Below are positions 23,614 through 36,070 of a stretch of 64,000 bases of DNA, in pieces. The DNA lies in assembly GCA_028554755.1 (NCBI GenBank), contig JAPTOF010000021.1, positions 5,736,001-5,800,000 on the forward strand, written 5' to 3'. The stretch is from Cordia subcordata (taxonomy: Eukaryota; Streptophyta; Magnoliopsida; Boraginales; Cordiaceae). Under the pieces are notes generated by a model. It had not been told where the DNA came from, ran no database searches, and worked only from the letters and a program-made list of their open reading frames with translations. How positions within the stretch are numbered: position 1 is the first letter of the stretch; every line of letters starts with the position of its first letter. The translations under genes and the position numbers were made by a program.

Positions 23614-24422
23614 TGATGTGTTAAAATTGTGAATATATAATATGAAATCTATAAATAATTAAAAATGGTGAATCCATGTACTGTTCATACGCACGATACA
23701 TAGTGCTAGTGTGGTGTATGATGCTATGGGTATAGAATATTTGTACTGCTGTTGAAAGAAGGCAAGGTAAGCTACCTGAAAGGACTAAGAGGGTCTTCGG
23801 CGATAGCTTTTACATAGTGTTTAGCATTTTGACTTTGTCAAAACGCTATTATGATATTTATATTTGTTTGATAAAATACCTTTTTAGATTGGCATTTAGC
23901 GTTTTAGTTAACTTCTATCAAATGTTACAAGTTTTAATGTTTCATAATAATAAGGTAACATTTAACTTTTTTTTTTCTCCATTCTATCCCTAAATTATTG
24001 GCGATAAGGACCAGACTTATTTTATCTGCTATTGAAAACTAAATGTGGATTAAATTTTATCTGTTAATTCCCATTTATCTTTTGTTTATTAATGATGCAA
24101 AAAAAAAAGAAATATAATAAACAATAACTATTTTGTTAACACCTTAATATCAAATTTAGCTTGCCACATTAAATTTTGCCTGATTTTAATTATTTCAGCT
24201 ACAATATAGTTAAATTAATTATGAAGTTTTATGAGTGACCAAATCAAAATTATATTTAAAATTTTCTAGCAAAATAAACTTTGAATATATTATTATTTTA
24301 TAGTATTAAAATTATAAATGTATTATCCTATTTCAATTATAATAATAATGATATAAATAATAATTATTATATGATAACAATAATGACATTAATGAGGTGA
24401 TTTTGAAGTTCTTTTTTTATCA
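23614..24422. other. Intergenic, AT-rich; no gene seen
   Basis: The sequence at 23790-23960 (GGGTCTTCGGCGATAGC..., with repeated TTTAGCATTTTGAC / TTTAGCGTTTTAG) resembles the end of a hAT-like MITE. Its possible partner is GCCGAACAGGCCC at about 25907-25920. If real, the Mutator-like element at 24432 sits inside it. This pairing is weak. Confidence 0.3.
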
Positions 24423-24431
24423 TTTTGTAAA

Positions 24432-25776
24432 GGGTATTTTGCTAATAGACCTCCTCTGTTATATTGAAATTACATCGTTAGCCCTTGTGTTTCCAAAACT
24501 CTCTACTAATTATTTTATACTGTTTCAACTTTTACACACATCCCCCAAAGACTCATTTCCGTTAATTCCATTAACTGAATTGATCAAATGACCATTTTGC
24601 CCTAATCAAAATTGGTCAAATGACAATTTCGCCCTGATCGTATCACAATTTGAAAAAATCAAAAAAAAAAAATGAAAAAAGATCATCTTCTCCAAGAGAT
24701 CTCAAGCTATATCGTACATAAAGCACTATCACCATGGTCAATCTTCTCGTTCTTCATCCACAAACAAAAAAATAAAATGTTAAATCTACATGTCAAAGAT
24801 GACCCATGTAGTTAATCATGATCCTGCTTTTCTCGTCATCTTGCTTAATTAATTTATGGAATCTGCACATGTGTGTATTTGTATATATATGTGTGTGCGT
24901 GTGTGTATGTATGCAAGTTTCTTGAAAGTTTGTTGCAGAGGTTTCCTCAGAGCTCAAATTATCAACGGTCTCAGGGTAGCGGGGATCGGGTCAGGCTCAT
25001 GGATTTCATCTTCGAATCTGATCGTCGCGAGATCGACAGGTACTTTACAAGCCATTGATGAAATCCAACGATCCATGGGATCCTCCACCTTATCATCATC
25101 GTCACCGTCGTCATCATTCTCCAACGATTAGAACAAGCCCTCCAATGCCCTAGCTCTCTAGATCGAAGACAAGATTTGCAACATTCTCTCCCACACTTTT
25201 CCCATTGATACCCACCTGCTCAACGACTCGGAAACAACTCTTCTCTTTGCTGCTTCCACTCGTAGAAGACCCCACAGCAATACCAACGAGTTTGGCACTC
25301 GTAGTGAGTTCAGTAATTACGGTGGAGTTGAAGATTTTCTCATGAAGTTCAATCAAATTTAATACTACTACTTGAAGTTCACTTTTTGAAGCAGTCCACC
25401 AAAATTTGGCTTGATCAGCTTGTATCACCATTGTTGTCGAGCTCGCCAAAGATGACAAGAATTAATAGCAAGTGTCACGTTGATGATGGTGGTGATAATC
25501 GGCCACGTTGATGATGGTGATGATTAAAGGAATTTTTTTAGGAAAAAATAAAATTAAAACTAGGGGTAATGTGCAGTTGATAGACAAAAAACAAATCCAA
25601 CCTCAAGTTTCGTGAGTGTAAATCACGTACGTTAGAATGGATGGAAAAATTGACGAATGGGGGACGTGTGCAAAAGATGAAAAAGCACAAGGTTGTTCGT
25701 AGAGAGTTTCGGGAACACAGGGGCCAGCGACGTAGTTTTTTACTATAACACAGGGGGTTCGTTAGCAAAAAAAACC
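24432..25776. mobile_element. Non-autonomous Mutator-like element (Pack-MULE candidate)
   Basis: It is flanked by a perfect 9-bp direct repeat, TTTTGTAAA, at 24423-24431 and 25777-25785, the target-site size of Mutator elements. The termini are long imperfect inverted repeats of roughly 100-130 bp: left GGGTATTTTGCTAATAGACC, right on the other strand GGTTTTTTTTGCTAACGAAC. Both arms continue with GTTAT and TTTCC/TTCCC-AAACTCTCTAC in the same order. No transposase is encoded. The 1.1 kb interior is more GC-rich than its surroundings and contains a plausible captured exon at 24939-25039. Confidence 0.85.
24939..25039 (+). pseudogene. Putative host exon captured by the Mutator-like element
   Basis: A 101-nt segment bounded by a good acceptor (TTTGTTGCAG before it) and a good donor (GACAG followed by GTACTT). 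In one frame it is open and codes for a hydrophilic peptide including DRVRLMDFIFESDRREIDR. GC content and codon texture differ from the AT-rich surroundings. I do not recognise the donor gene. The sequence right of it (to about 25135, Ser-rich in one frame) may belong to the same captured piece. Confidence 0.5.
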
Positions 25777-25785
25777 TTTTGTAAA

Positions 25786-26658
25786 TAATCGACTAGTTGA
25801 ACAGCTAGTCTTACCAAACCTTTCTTTTTAAACAGTTAGTTGAATAGCTATTTACAAAAACTACCAGTTACCCAAATAGTTGTTAGTTTCTTAGACAGCT
25901 AATTTTGCCGAACAGGCCCTAAAAGCTAAATTGGCATCACTATTGCAATATGCTATTACTATTTTAAAAAGTATTAAATTTAAAGGTATGATAATTCAAG
26001 GTTTGTTCGCACAACACTAAAAAAGAGTTCACAAAGTATGACTATTGTGTTCACAATTCATAATAGCAATTTTTTCACAACTCTTACACAATGTGTTCAC
26101 AACTAGTAAACAATTTGCATACAACTCATCGATAGTGTGTTTGCCATCCATGGTCAATATGTTCACATGATATAGTCAAGGTGAAAAATTAACACTAACA
26201 TTTATTCTCGTAACAACCATAATTTTCATCGCCAAAACATCATGAAAAACACAATATAAAGTCAATAAGAACACATGAACTTGACTTTATCAATTCATCT
26301 ACACATACTTAAGATTAGGAGAATCAGTCTCTCAATAGCTACAAGTGTATATGATCTCTATATATGACAGTATTGTTCCAGAAATCACAACTATAGTGGT
26401 CCAGTATAATGCATAGCACATGCACTAGTGAGGTGAGTCTAAAAAGACCTCCAATGGCAAAGGCAAGTCACCCTAAATAGGAGACTTCGCACTATAGCCT
26501 TATCTAGTGAAGTGTCCAGCTCTACTATCCAGCTATGAACAAATCTTTATGATTCAAGTATCCATGACTTGGACCTATCTATACATCTAGCCTCACTACG
26601 TACCTAAGTTACTTTGAATCAATGGGCCTTATATACACAAACATACGTACACACATAC

Positions 26659-26718
<60 letters not shown>

Positions 26719-27072
26719 GAGCAAATGAAAGCATGAAAAAATTCATACGATGACTATAATATCCAAATACAAAAAGAGTTTCATGCAAGTCGTCGTTAGG
26801 GCATACATATTCCCATCAACCTATTCAAGAGAACTCATTTGTTCCATGTTAAAGAAAAGAGTTAGAATGTTTGAAAGGATCTAAGAAAGCTGAGACATCA
26901 AGTTATCACAAGTCAATGAAAAAAATAGAAAAAAGTGAAAAAAAGATAATTGGGAAAAAAAGAAAAAGAATTTATTTGCTTTGCAAAAGTTTACCAATAT
27001 AAGAAAGAAGAAAAGGAAAAGAAATACATGAAAAAGGGATGAATCTGAAAATTGGAAGTGTTAGATTGTGAC
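25786..27072. other. Intergenic; decayed repeats and a compound microsatellite
   Basis: Positions 25990-26170 hold many GTTCACAAC/TTCACAACT words, the inverse of the 21-bp repeat at 22587. Positions 26340-26640 resemble part of an LTR but could not be paired. A compound microsatellite (ACAT)n(AT)n(AG)n runs from about 26652 to 26718. Positions 26870-27060 are A-rich. No gene is seen. Confidence 0.4.
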
Positions 27073-29020
27073 TGTTGCCCAGACAATAAATCCAAGAGGG
27101 GGGTGAATTGGATTAAGGGTACAAATTAACACTAAGAACTCTTTTCAAATATTTCAAGCAGACAAGATATAAGTATAATACTTGAAATGTAAAGAGTTTA
27201 AGGGATAAGAAGATCAAACACAGTGATTTAGAGTGGTTCGAACTCCTAAGGGCCTAGTCCGCTGCCTAAGGCCCTCCCTTAGGGTTTCAAGTCTTCACTA
27301 GTAAATTGATTTCTTGCTTAGTACGTTGTAGAAGCGTAGAACAACGATCACAACCCTTGTTTCTCCACAAGGATCACAAGTGTACTCCCAACACTTGAGA
27401 ATTTCAAACCCTTCACTCTTAATAGAATGTTCCTCAAACTATACTACCCAAGAGCAAAGCATTCACCTAATGAAATAGTAAAAAGTATGGTTTACAAGAC
27501 TTCTTGTGAACAAGAATATAAGAGGTATGTAAACCTTCATATATTGCTCTAAGTAGATTATGAGCTCAAGTGACTTGATCAATGAATGCTAATGAGATTC
27601 AATCAATGAAGACAATAATAAATGGAATAGGATTATAAGAGAAAGAGAGAGTTTTGAATGCTAATAGCTTGTAAATAATGCTTTGATTAACTTATATTCT
27701 AAGTTAAGGGAAGAGGGAAGTATTTATAAGGGCAAAAGGTAAATTTCCCAATGATCATATTTTAAAAGCCAGAAAAGCACCTACCAACTAACCCTACCGG
27801 CCAGTCGATGCCTCAACTGGTAGACCAACAAAGCTCTCTACATTTAGCTTGATAGAATACATTTAGTACTTTATAAGAGGTGGCTAGGGTCATTGGTTGG
27901 GCACCCCTTAACCGGTACTTACCAGAGGGCCTTACTAGCTAGCTGGAATACTTAGCTGATACCAATACAGTTTGCTGAAAAGCTGGAAAAAGCTTATACA
28001 CTTTTCGAAAAAGTTTTACTTTATAACCAACACGTAAAAAGGCACGTTTTTTGTAGTCATTTAGAAGCTCAATGCAATACCAAACACTCGAACTTCACTT
28101 CATATTAAATGCAATGCATCTACCGCACTTACACATTAAATGCAAGGCAAAAACTTCACTTAACTTCAAGATTTCTGTAGATTTTTGGTTTGAAAAGCTT
28201 ATATATATACATATACATACACATTCATATATACAAAATTTCCAACACATGCAAGTTGAGTTGAACACTCATAACAATAAATGCAATACCACAACTCATT
28301 TTAGCTTCAAAATCTCTGTAGGACTTCGATTTAAAAAGCTTATAAACTCATACTCATGCAATCATATAGTTTTTTCTAAGACATGCAACTCAAATACGTA
28401 TCACGTAAAGCTATAAACTTAGCTTAAGAGCACTTTTACTGCAAAAACAAAATGGGTATACACATATTCTTATGTTTATACGCATATATACTCATGTTCT
28501 TGATGTAAGAGGCAACGTGGGACATACTTAATCTCATTTATATATATTAGAACTATGCCAATTTGCTTAATTTCTCTGCAAGAACTATGAGAAAATGGAC
28601 ATATATACCTAATGCATATATAGTCATGTAGGGGACACACTAGGTTAAGTCAAAATCCTTTGAAAACATCTTTGTTTAAATAAAAAAAATCTGCAGAGAA
28701 CAAATGTAATCCTACATTTGAAGTTATGTCAAAAATTACAAACATATTAAAGAGAAAATATGATTATTATGAATGCAAGATATGCAATGAGTACTTTGAG
28801 CTCATAATTAAGACTATCTTCAAAGATCAATTTAACAAGATAAACCTATCAAGATCTTCAAAGAATTCTTTCAAGCTTTCCAAGCTACAAAGTCTTCATT
28901 TTGGTTTTAATGTTTTGTAATTGGTCATCAAGTTAGCTATAAGCAAAATATACTCAAAGAAACCAATTTATTATATAATAATGACATCATCAAAACATAA
29001 TTATAGCAATAATTCCAACA
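27073..29020 (-). repeat. Solo SIRE-type LTR with perfect target duplication
   Basis: It begins TGTTGCCCAGAC and ends AATTCCAACA, 1,948 bp. Perfect 5-bp direct repeats GTGAC flank it at 27068-27072 and 29021-29025, so the sequence between is one whole LTR and nothing else. It matches the other LTRs of the family in order: C-run end, GAACCAC block, TATAAAT (minus, at 27722-27728), ACCGG motif cluster at 27780-27930. This is the product of recombination between two LTRs of one element. Confidence 0.9.
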
Positions 29021-29398
29021 GTGACATTTTGTTGTTTCTATCCTACAATTTAGAGTGCTTATGTTTTATAGTGATTTATTTGAGTTCTCTTGTTTTTGTG
29101 AATCATATCTTTTCTTGTGTAGCTACTACCCTAACCTTATATTACAACCTTTAAAAGGTTCTTTTGACCTTTGGTGGTGCATTGTTTACATTTGTTCAGA
29201 GTTGGTATGAAAAGTAAACTTATGAAGGCCATTGAAAAGAAATGAAAAGAAAAGATAGAAGAAAACAAAAGAGAAAAAAGGAATTTTTTGAAGATGATTT
29301 TCATTATTCACTTGTCTATGATAAACTGATTTGAGTTGCTAGTTTAAGTTATGCAATTAGTTATTCACACACATCAAGAACTCAATTTGATGTATTGC

Positions 29399-30499
29399 TC
29401 TTGCCTAAAGAATGGATCCAAGAGAGGGGGTGAACTGGATTAAAGACACAAATAGACAACTAAAACTCTTTTACAAATAATTTATGATTGCAATAGACAA
29501 GTATATCAGGTATTGAAGATAATAACAATTGAATGTAAAGAGTTTAAGGGTAAGAAGATTAAATGCAGCAATTTAAAGTGGTTCGAACTCCCAAGGGCCT
29601 ATTCCGTTACCTAAGGTCTCCCTTAGGGTTTCACGAACTTCACTAGTGAATCGGCTTATTGCTTAGGTTATTTTAGAAGCGTAGAACAACCATCACAAAA
29701 CCTTCTTCATAACAAGGACCACAAGTGTTCTCTCGACACTTGAGAGTTTCAGTTTCAATCCCTTCACTCTCAACAAGAATGATCTCGCACGCTAATCTAC
29801 CCAAGAGTGAAGCACACAACTAATAGAATAATAAAGTATTTGGTTTACAAAACTTCTTGAAAGCAACAGTACAAAAAAGTGTATAAACCTTCCTATATTA
29901 CTTAAAGTAGATAGCAATTTATAAGCTCAAGATAACTTGATCAATGAACGCAATAAGAGCAATAAATGATAGGAAGTGTTTTAAAGATGGCTTTGAATGC
30001 TCCTAGAATGTTTTAAAAGCTCAAATCAAGTTGTACGAATGTTGGGGAGTGAACGAGGTATAAATAGATGCGAAAAGTGAAACCCCAATGGCTATATTAA
30101 AAACAACAAACTACAACTACCGATCGACAGGTGCCCAAAAGGGGCTTATTATTCATACCGATCAACCAGTATGTCGACCGCCAAGCTCAACCGGTAGTGT
30201 GCAAAAGCACATTGCCAATACCAGCTAGCATTACCGAAGGAGCACCAAAAAGGCCAGTATATACCAATCAACCAGCACTCTTAGCCAGTACCCACAAAAA
30301 CATAGAAAAGCTGGAAGCAATAAATGCAACGTTCAAAATCCGCCAACTTGAATAGTAAAAAGCACTTCTCTACAGCAGTTTGGTTGCTCAAGATGGTCAA
30401 CATGCTCAAAACATCTTGCCTCATAAATACTATGTTAACAAACTCAAGTAAGCATTAAATGCAAAGTATAAAGGTTCTTACTTTTACTGCTAGAAATCA

Positions 30500-30553
<54 letters not shown>

Positions 30554-31102
30554 TTACATATGTACACATATAAGTAAAGATTCAAGTTAGCTTTTAACTA
30601 GGGTTTCTAGAATATAAGCTTGGTTAAGTAAAAAACTCTTGTTTAATAGGAAAAATCTATATAGACAGAAAATATAGAACATGTTCTTATGTAAAATGAA
30701 TTTGATACATGCAATTTTAAGGAGAAAAGATGATTAATTTTGAAAAACATTATGAAACAAATTGAACACATTAAAAGCGAGGAAGTATGCGTACAAAATA
30801 TGCAAATGCAATGCAAATGAAGGCTTTGAGTTTATAATAAAATTTATGTACTAAGAGCAACATAACAAGATAAATACTACCAAAACCTAAGATTCTTCAA
30901 ATAAGCTCAATGCTTGAAGACTTCAATTCAAGTGTGCAAAGCTTCAAAATTTCTTCAATATGGCTCCAATCTCCAAATGCTTCACATAATCACCTTAACA
31001 AGATAAATACTACATTCTTCCAAAGCAATTATTAGTCAATTATAAAAGACAATTACAATTATTATATCATCAAAATAAAGCAAAATAACAATAAATTCAA
31101 CA
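29399..31102 (-). repeat. Second solo SIRE-type LTR with perfect target duplication
   Basis: It begins TCTTGCCTAAAG (a mutated TGTTGCCCAAAG) and ends AAATTCAACA, 1,704 bp. Perfect 5-bp repeats ATTGC flank it at 29394-29398 and 31103-31107. It lies 378 bp from the first solo LTR in the same orientation and contains an (AC)n(AT)n microsatellite at about 30505-30552 and an ACCGG/GTCGACC cluster at 30117-30290. Confidence 0.88.
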
Positions 31103-31107
31103 ATTGC

Positions 31108-31481
31108 TAATATTTGTATTAGGACTTGAACTTTCACATCATCTTGAATCTTCTTGAGCTGTATACTATTTGCAATTTTTGAGGTAACTTTGTAAATCAA
31201 TTCATGTTTTCATGACTAGTTCTTTTGCTAAAAAATAAGTAAGATCTAGGTTTGGGAGTATTTTGATAAGTTAAATTTTCTTATCTAAATTTATATCCTT
31301 TCATGTTAAATTCATATTTATTTTGGTGATCAGGAGATTTACTTTTAATTGAATTCATTATATTCTGTAGATGGCGAGGAAAGAAAAAAGATAAAAGACA
31401 TAAATTTATAAATTAATCAAGCATATAATAAAAGGGGAAAGAATAACAAAGAGAAGTAATAAATTGCAGACCACGATCAAA

Positions 31482-31580
<99 letters not shown>

Positions 31581-32132
31581 AAAGGGATAAAAAAAATATA
31601 TGGGCTGAAAGCCTATGGCCTATATTGGTCAAACCATGTAAAAGGTCTTGGGTGGTTAATTATAAGTGCAACACCTTGATATCGAAAAGACGAATGCATA
31701 GGAAGGAACAAAAAAGCGAGGTTGGAAGAGAAAAAGGAAAAGAAATGGTGTATGAGCCATCAAAGATATAACTTTGGAAGTTTTTCAAATTTTCTATCAA
31801 CGTTCAATTAAATTAGAGTTTGATTTCTTTACTCTTTAATTTTTAATTACATTTTAGTTTTAAACTTGTTATTTAAATTTAGTTTATATTCAGTTTTCAT
31901 ATTTATTATTTAACTTTAGGTTTCAATTTTACGTTACTATTTTAGAATGTAATTCCTATTTTAGATTCTTATGATATGATTATTTTATTTTAACTTATGC
32001 ATAAGGTTTAGTTTTTTTTATGTTATTAATTTAATTTATGTCAATCCATATAATGCTTAATGCTCTTTTTTTATTGGAAACCAATTTAGTTAATTTTAAA
32101 TTACATGTTGAGACTAGGAAGTGATATGTGTA
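31108..32132. other. Intergenic; AT-rich with compound (TA)n(GA)n microsatellite
   Basis: The microsatellite (AT)n then (AG)n runs from 31484 to about 31576; on the plus strand it yields a meaningless Glu-Arg frame. The rest is AT-rich with no recognisable gene or paired repeat. Confidence 0.5.
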
Positions 32133-32137
32133 ATAGG

Positions 32138-32642
32138 TGTTACAACTTTTTTTAAAATTATGGACTGCCACTGATTGAGGCTTTTCCTTATGCTCAAAAA
32201 ACAAGTTAAGATTGACCGATAAAACCAAAAATATTATTTATCGTGATCCATTCCATTCGGGCCTAGGTTCACTATGAATATTATTATTCTTTTGGTGGTG
32301 TGATATGTAAGGCATAGAGTTAGTTTAAAGTATTATAACATCTTGATAGGAGGGCCCAATAAAGATTTTAAGGTTAGGCCTTCTCTTTTATACAGAATAC
32401 TAATAGCTTGTAAATAGGGTATTAGAGTTGGTTTGCCCTATTTAGCGCCACAATATAGAAGTTGGAGAGAGGAAGGAGCTTCTACTCTAGGTGTGCCTAT
32501 CATAACACGCTGCTAGAAATTACGGAGGATTATCAAAGGCAATTATTAATGGCTTTAAATCAAGATATGCCTCAAGAATTATTTACTTAATTCATTATTA
32601 CAATGTTTTTATTTTTTGTAATAGTTTCGTTTAAATCTAACA
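32138..32642 (+). repeat. 5' LTR of element C
   Basis: It opens TGTTACAAC and ends AAATCTAACA. It matches 54907-55409 throughout (shared TTTATC-TGATC, GCCTAGGT, GGCAATTATTAATGGCTT) but with many substitutions, clearly more than between the LTRs of element A. This fits its place as the oldest member of the nest. Confidence 0.82.
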
Positions 32643-32658
32643 AGTGGTATTATAGCCA
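32643..32658 (+). promoter_or_regulatory. Primer-binding site of element C
   Basis: AGTGGTATTATAGCC directly after the LTR resembles TGGTATCAGAGCC, the initiator tRNA-Met site of plant Copia elements, with two mismatches. Confidence 0.6.
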
Positions 32659-33061
32659 TTAATACAAGATTAAAAAATTGAATAAAGAAATTTTCTTTTA
32701 TATTTAATCGATTGAGATCAAGTTTTAATATCTTTTCTTGGCAACAAAACTTTATGTCTTTTGCTTTGAATTAATTGCACCTTTTCAAGGTTCAGACGTT
32801 AGATTAAACAATTGTATGTCTAATTTGTTTTCATTCTTTGGTGTGTACAGGTGGCCATATGACTTTCTTTATTAAAAAAAGAAGAAGAAAGGATCAAATT
32901 AAGATTCAACAATTATAAGTTTTTTGGCTTTAAAAGTATTAAAATATTATTTTCATGGAGGCAAATCAAGAGTTCCCCGTGGGATCAACAAAACAGGGTT
33001 GCCGAGTATATGCAATCAGCCAAGTTTTGGCTTGAAAAGTATTAAAATATTAGCTTAATTA

Positions 33062-33065
<4 letters not shown>

Positions 33066-33102
<37 letters not shown>
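33066..33102. repeat. (TA)n microsatellite
   Basis: About 18 uninterrupted AT dinucleotides inside element C. A second run of similar length is at 33297-33334 and interrupted runs are at 33718-33770. Confidence 0.9.
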
Positions 33103-33106
<4 letters not shown>

Positions 33107-33294
33107 GGTAAACATACATGCTAATATGAAATTCAGAAAAGGGACATAACATGTTTGAAATATTTGTTTAGAGATACCTCTGTAAGCATGTTTGTACATA
33201 TTATGAATGTAGAAGAAAGGTGTATTTGTGTGGAGTTAATTTTGAGTCTGCCGCATTGAGTTTAAAACAAAAAAATGCATGATTGCAACTTTTA

Positions 33295-33337
<43 letters not shown>

Positions 33338-33404
33338 TTCCTACGGTTGTCAACCAATCCTTATGGTGGAATTTTGCTGAGTTTTCAAAAATTCTTAAAA
33401 TTCT

Positions 33405-33461
<57 letters not shown>

Positions 33462-33491
33462 TATTATTATTATTATTATTATTATTATAAT
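33405..33491. repeat. (AAT)n(ATT)n inverted microsatellite
   Basis: An AAT trinucleotide run of about 18 copies switches directly to ATT for about 9 copies, making a perfect inverted repeat able to fold as a hairpin. Confidence 0.9.
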
Positions 33492-34969
33492 ATTACAATA
33501 TCCATACTTCTAACAACATCAGTGGCCTTAGGATCATGGGAAAAGGAAGGGGGTTTTCATTAGGCAGAAAAGCAAGTCAATCAAATATATATTTGTTTTT
33601 GGCTTTGACTTTCTTGGGAAGAAGTATTGTCCTATTACTTCGGGGTGGATTCTAAAAATTAAAATAACATATTCAACACTTAAATTGGCAGAAATAGTTG
33701 CTAGTATCGTATAAATAAATATATATATATATATATATATATATTTCCTTATTATATATATATATATATATATTTCCTTATGGCTTTGCATTACTAATAT
33801 ATCTACCTATTTCTTTAAGCTCCTAATGCGGTCCTTTTTCCCTCTTTCTCAAGATTGTAGTGTTATGAGTGTAAGGCTCAAATTTAGTTTTTAATAGTGG
33901 AGTGGTCATATCAAGTTACAGTTTTATTTTATGCTTACCAATTATGCTCTTTTTTAAATGGACACGAATCTTTTATGTGTTATAATCAAATTATATATTT
34001 CTTGCTAGTTTGTGCTAACTATCCCATTTTATGAACATAGTCATTACATATATGTTATGGGATCATCTAACATGTTTTCAAGACCAAAGTATTCTGACCA
34101 ATTTCAGTCAAGTGTTAAAAAAGGCTTACAAAGGGATGCTTGGGATGGTGACGTTCTTTACTAATGGCTTATCAACCACGCAAGGAGCAAGTGAATAGGT
34201 AAGGTTATATTAAGTTACTTTTAAGTTGATGAAATATTTTCTAAAATAAGAATTCATTTCAAGCTGCTTATTTATGTCTATATCTAACACATAAATTTTC
34301 ATGTGTTGTGAGCCAGTCATTTATAATATATCTCATAATATCGTTACTATATCTATATATATGCAACTAAAGATTTATTTTGGAATATGTGTATATATAT
34401 GATGTCAATATTGGTTTTTTTTACTACACATTCATGATTTTAAAGATTTGATTAAAGGATTAATAGTAGCGATATTACGCATGAAAGTAATTTGTCCCAA
34501 TTAATAATTGATGATTGATATAAGTAGTTGTGCTAAAGCAGGCCTATGTATTAATTCATTAATTGTTTGATAAGGATCCTGGGATTTTTTCTTCTTTAGA
34601 TGCAATTGCCTGCTTGAAGGAGATAATTGTATATATTAATTTAAAAGAAGTAGAAGTGGCAGTAAGGGTGGTCGTTCTTTCAGACAAAGGGATAGACCTG
34701 TTTAAGGTTATCTCACTGTTTCACTTGAGTGGGAGTTTGATATTGTAGGTTATGTATATTCTGCCCAAAGGGGAATATGTATCAATACATATTGAACTCT
34801 CGTGAGGATGTTGCTGCTATAGTTTATTATTCTTTCATTATATTTCAATTAGCAACATTCTTTTGAATGATTAATTTGTTGAGATATTGAAATCTAGACT
34901 AGCATAATTATTTTTCGTCTTCTTTATTTTGCACAACTTTCAAGTCTCTGTTAAGTTTTCCTTGTATAA

Positions 34970-35097
34970 GTGAACATGAGTTCCTCCAAGCTATTTAAAA
35001 AATTGAGATTATAAAGTATACAGAGCCAAGTGAGTGAACATGAGTTCCTCTAAGCAATTTAAAAAATTGAAATTATAAAGTATACAAAGCCAAGTGA
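34970..35097. repeat. 64-bp tandem duplication in element C
   Basis: GTGAACATGAGTTCCTCCAA... is repeated at 34970-35033 and 35034-35097 with about four differences. Confidence 0.85.
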
Positions 35098-36070
35098 GTT
35101 TCTATTCATGTTGAGAGTGTTTTGACTTTTCTACAGCATACATCAAGATATAATCTAATTCAATTTATGGAATTATGTAGCTTTTTTTACTATAAAGATA
35201 CAAAGTTTATTAAGTTTATTTAATTTCTATTCTGTATGGACTTTAGTAGTCATTTATTTCTTTTAAATTGTAGTAATTATTTTTTAGCAAGATAGAAGAA
35301 AAATTGAGTTATATGTTTTTGATTCATTGACAGAGCAATTGAAAAGAGAGCAAACTAGTTCTTCCTATGATTGTTGTTTTTGGAGCCCATTATACTTAAT
35401 TGTTGCTTTAAGTTTTTGGATTCAATGTAATTATGTTGTGTTACTTACTTTAAGATGATGTTTAAGTTTGATTTTTACAACGATTAAGTAAAACTTAATC
35501 GGACTATGCTTTCTCACATAAAAGTTGCATGTTTGGAGCGACTTTTGTCAAATTAAATTAATGTATGCATGATATTGTTTTAGTTTCATTGGAGGCACTT
35601 CATAAGCAAACTGGCTAGATATATTTGATAATAGTATAGTATCATAAGTTTTTTTTTTTTGAAAAAAATTGTCCTAGTTGATGTCTTCATAGATTCATCA
35701 GTTAAGGTTTAAAAGACTTAATGAGGATTCTAGGACATCTTTTATTCCTATTAGACTATTTTCTGGATCGTGCTAGATAATTTTGTCGAAGTGGATTATT
35801 TGTCGTGGTTCATAAAAATGTCTAATAAGGATTTTGGGATAATTTATTTATTAAAGTTATAGTTCACAATTATTTTACTAAAGAAGGTAATTGTGAGCAT
35901 TCAGATCCCCAAAGGCACAAGTGAAATAGCAAGGATATTACAACCATTTTGTCATTATCAGTTTTTCATGTCTGAAGGTGTTATATTCCTATGAAATGTA
36001 TTTTACTATTCACTTGTGTGAAATTTTAATATGTTGATATATTATATATTGTGAAAGTGTTTTTATATAT

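Noticed and set aside
23790..25925. An outer hAT-like element enclosing the Mutator-like element
   Set aside because: The ends GGGTCTTCGGCGATAGC and GGGCCTGTTCGGCAAAA are only loosely similar, and no 8-bp target duplication was seen.
31464..31679. Plus-strand open frame with a Glu-Arg repeat
   Set aside because: Pure (TA)n(GA)n microsatellite translation with no flanking protein-like sequence.
33283..33513. Plus-strand open frame with a long isoleucine run
   Set aside because: Translation of (TA)n and (AAT)n/(ATT)n simple repeats.
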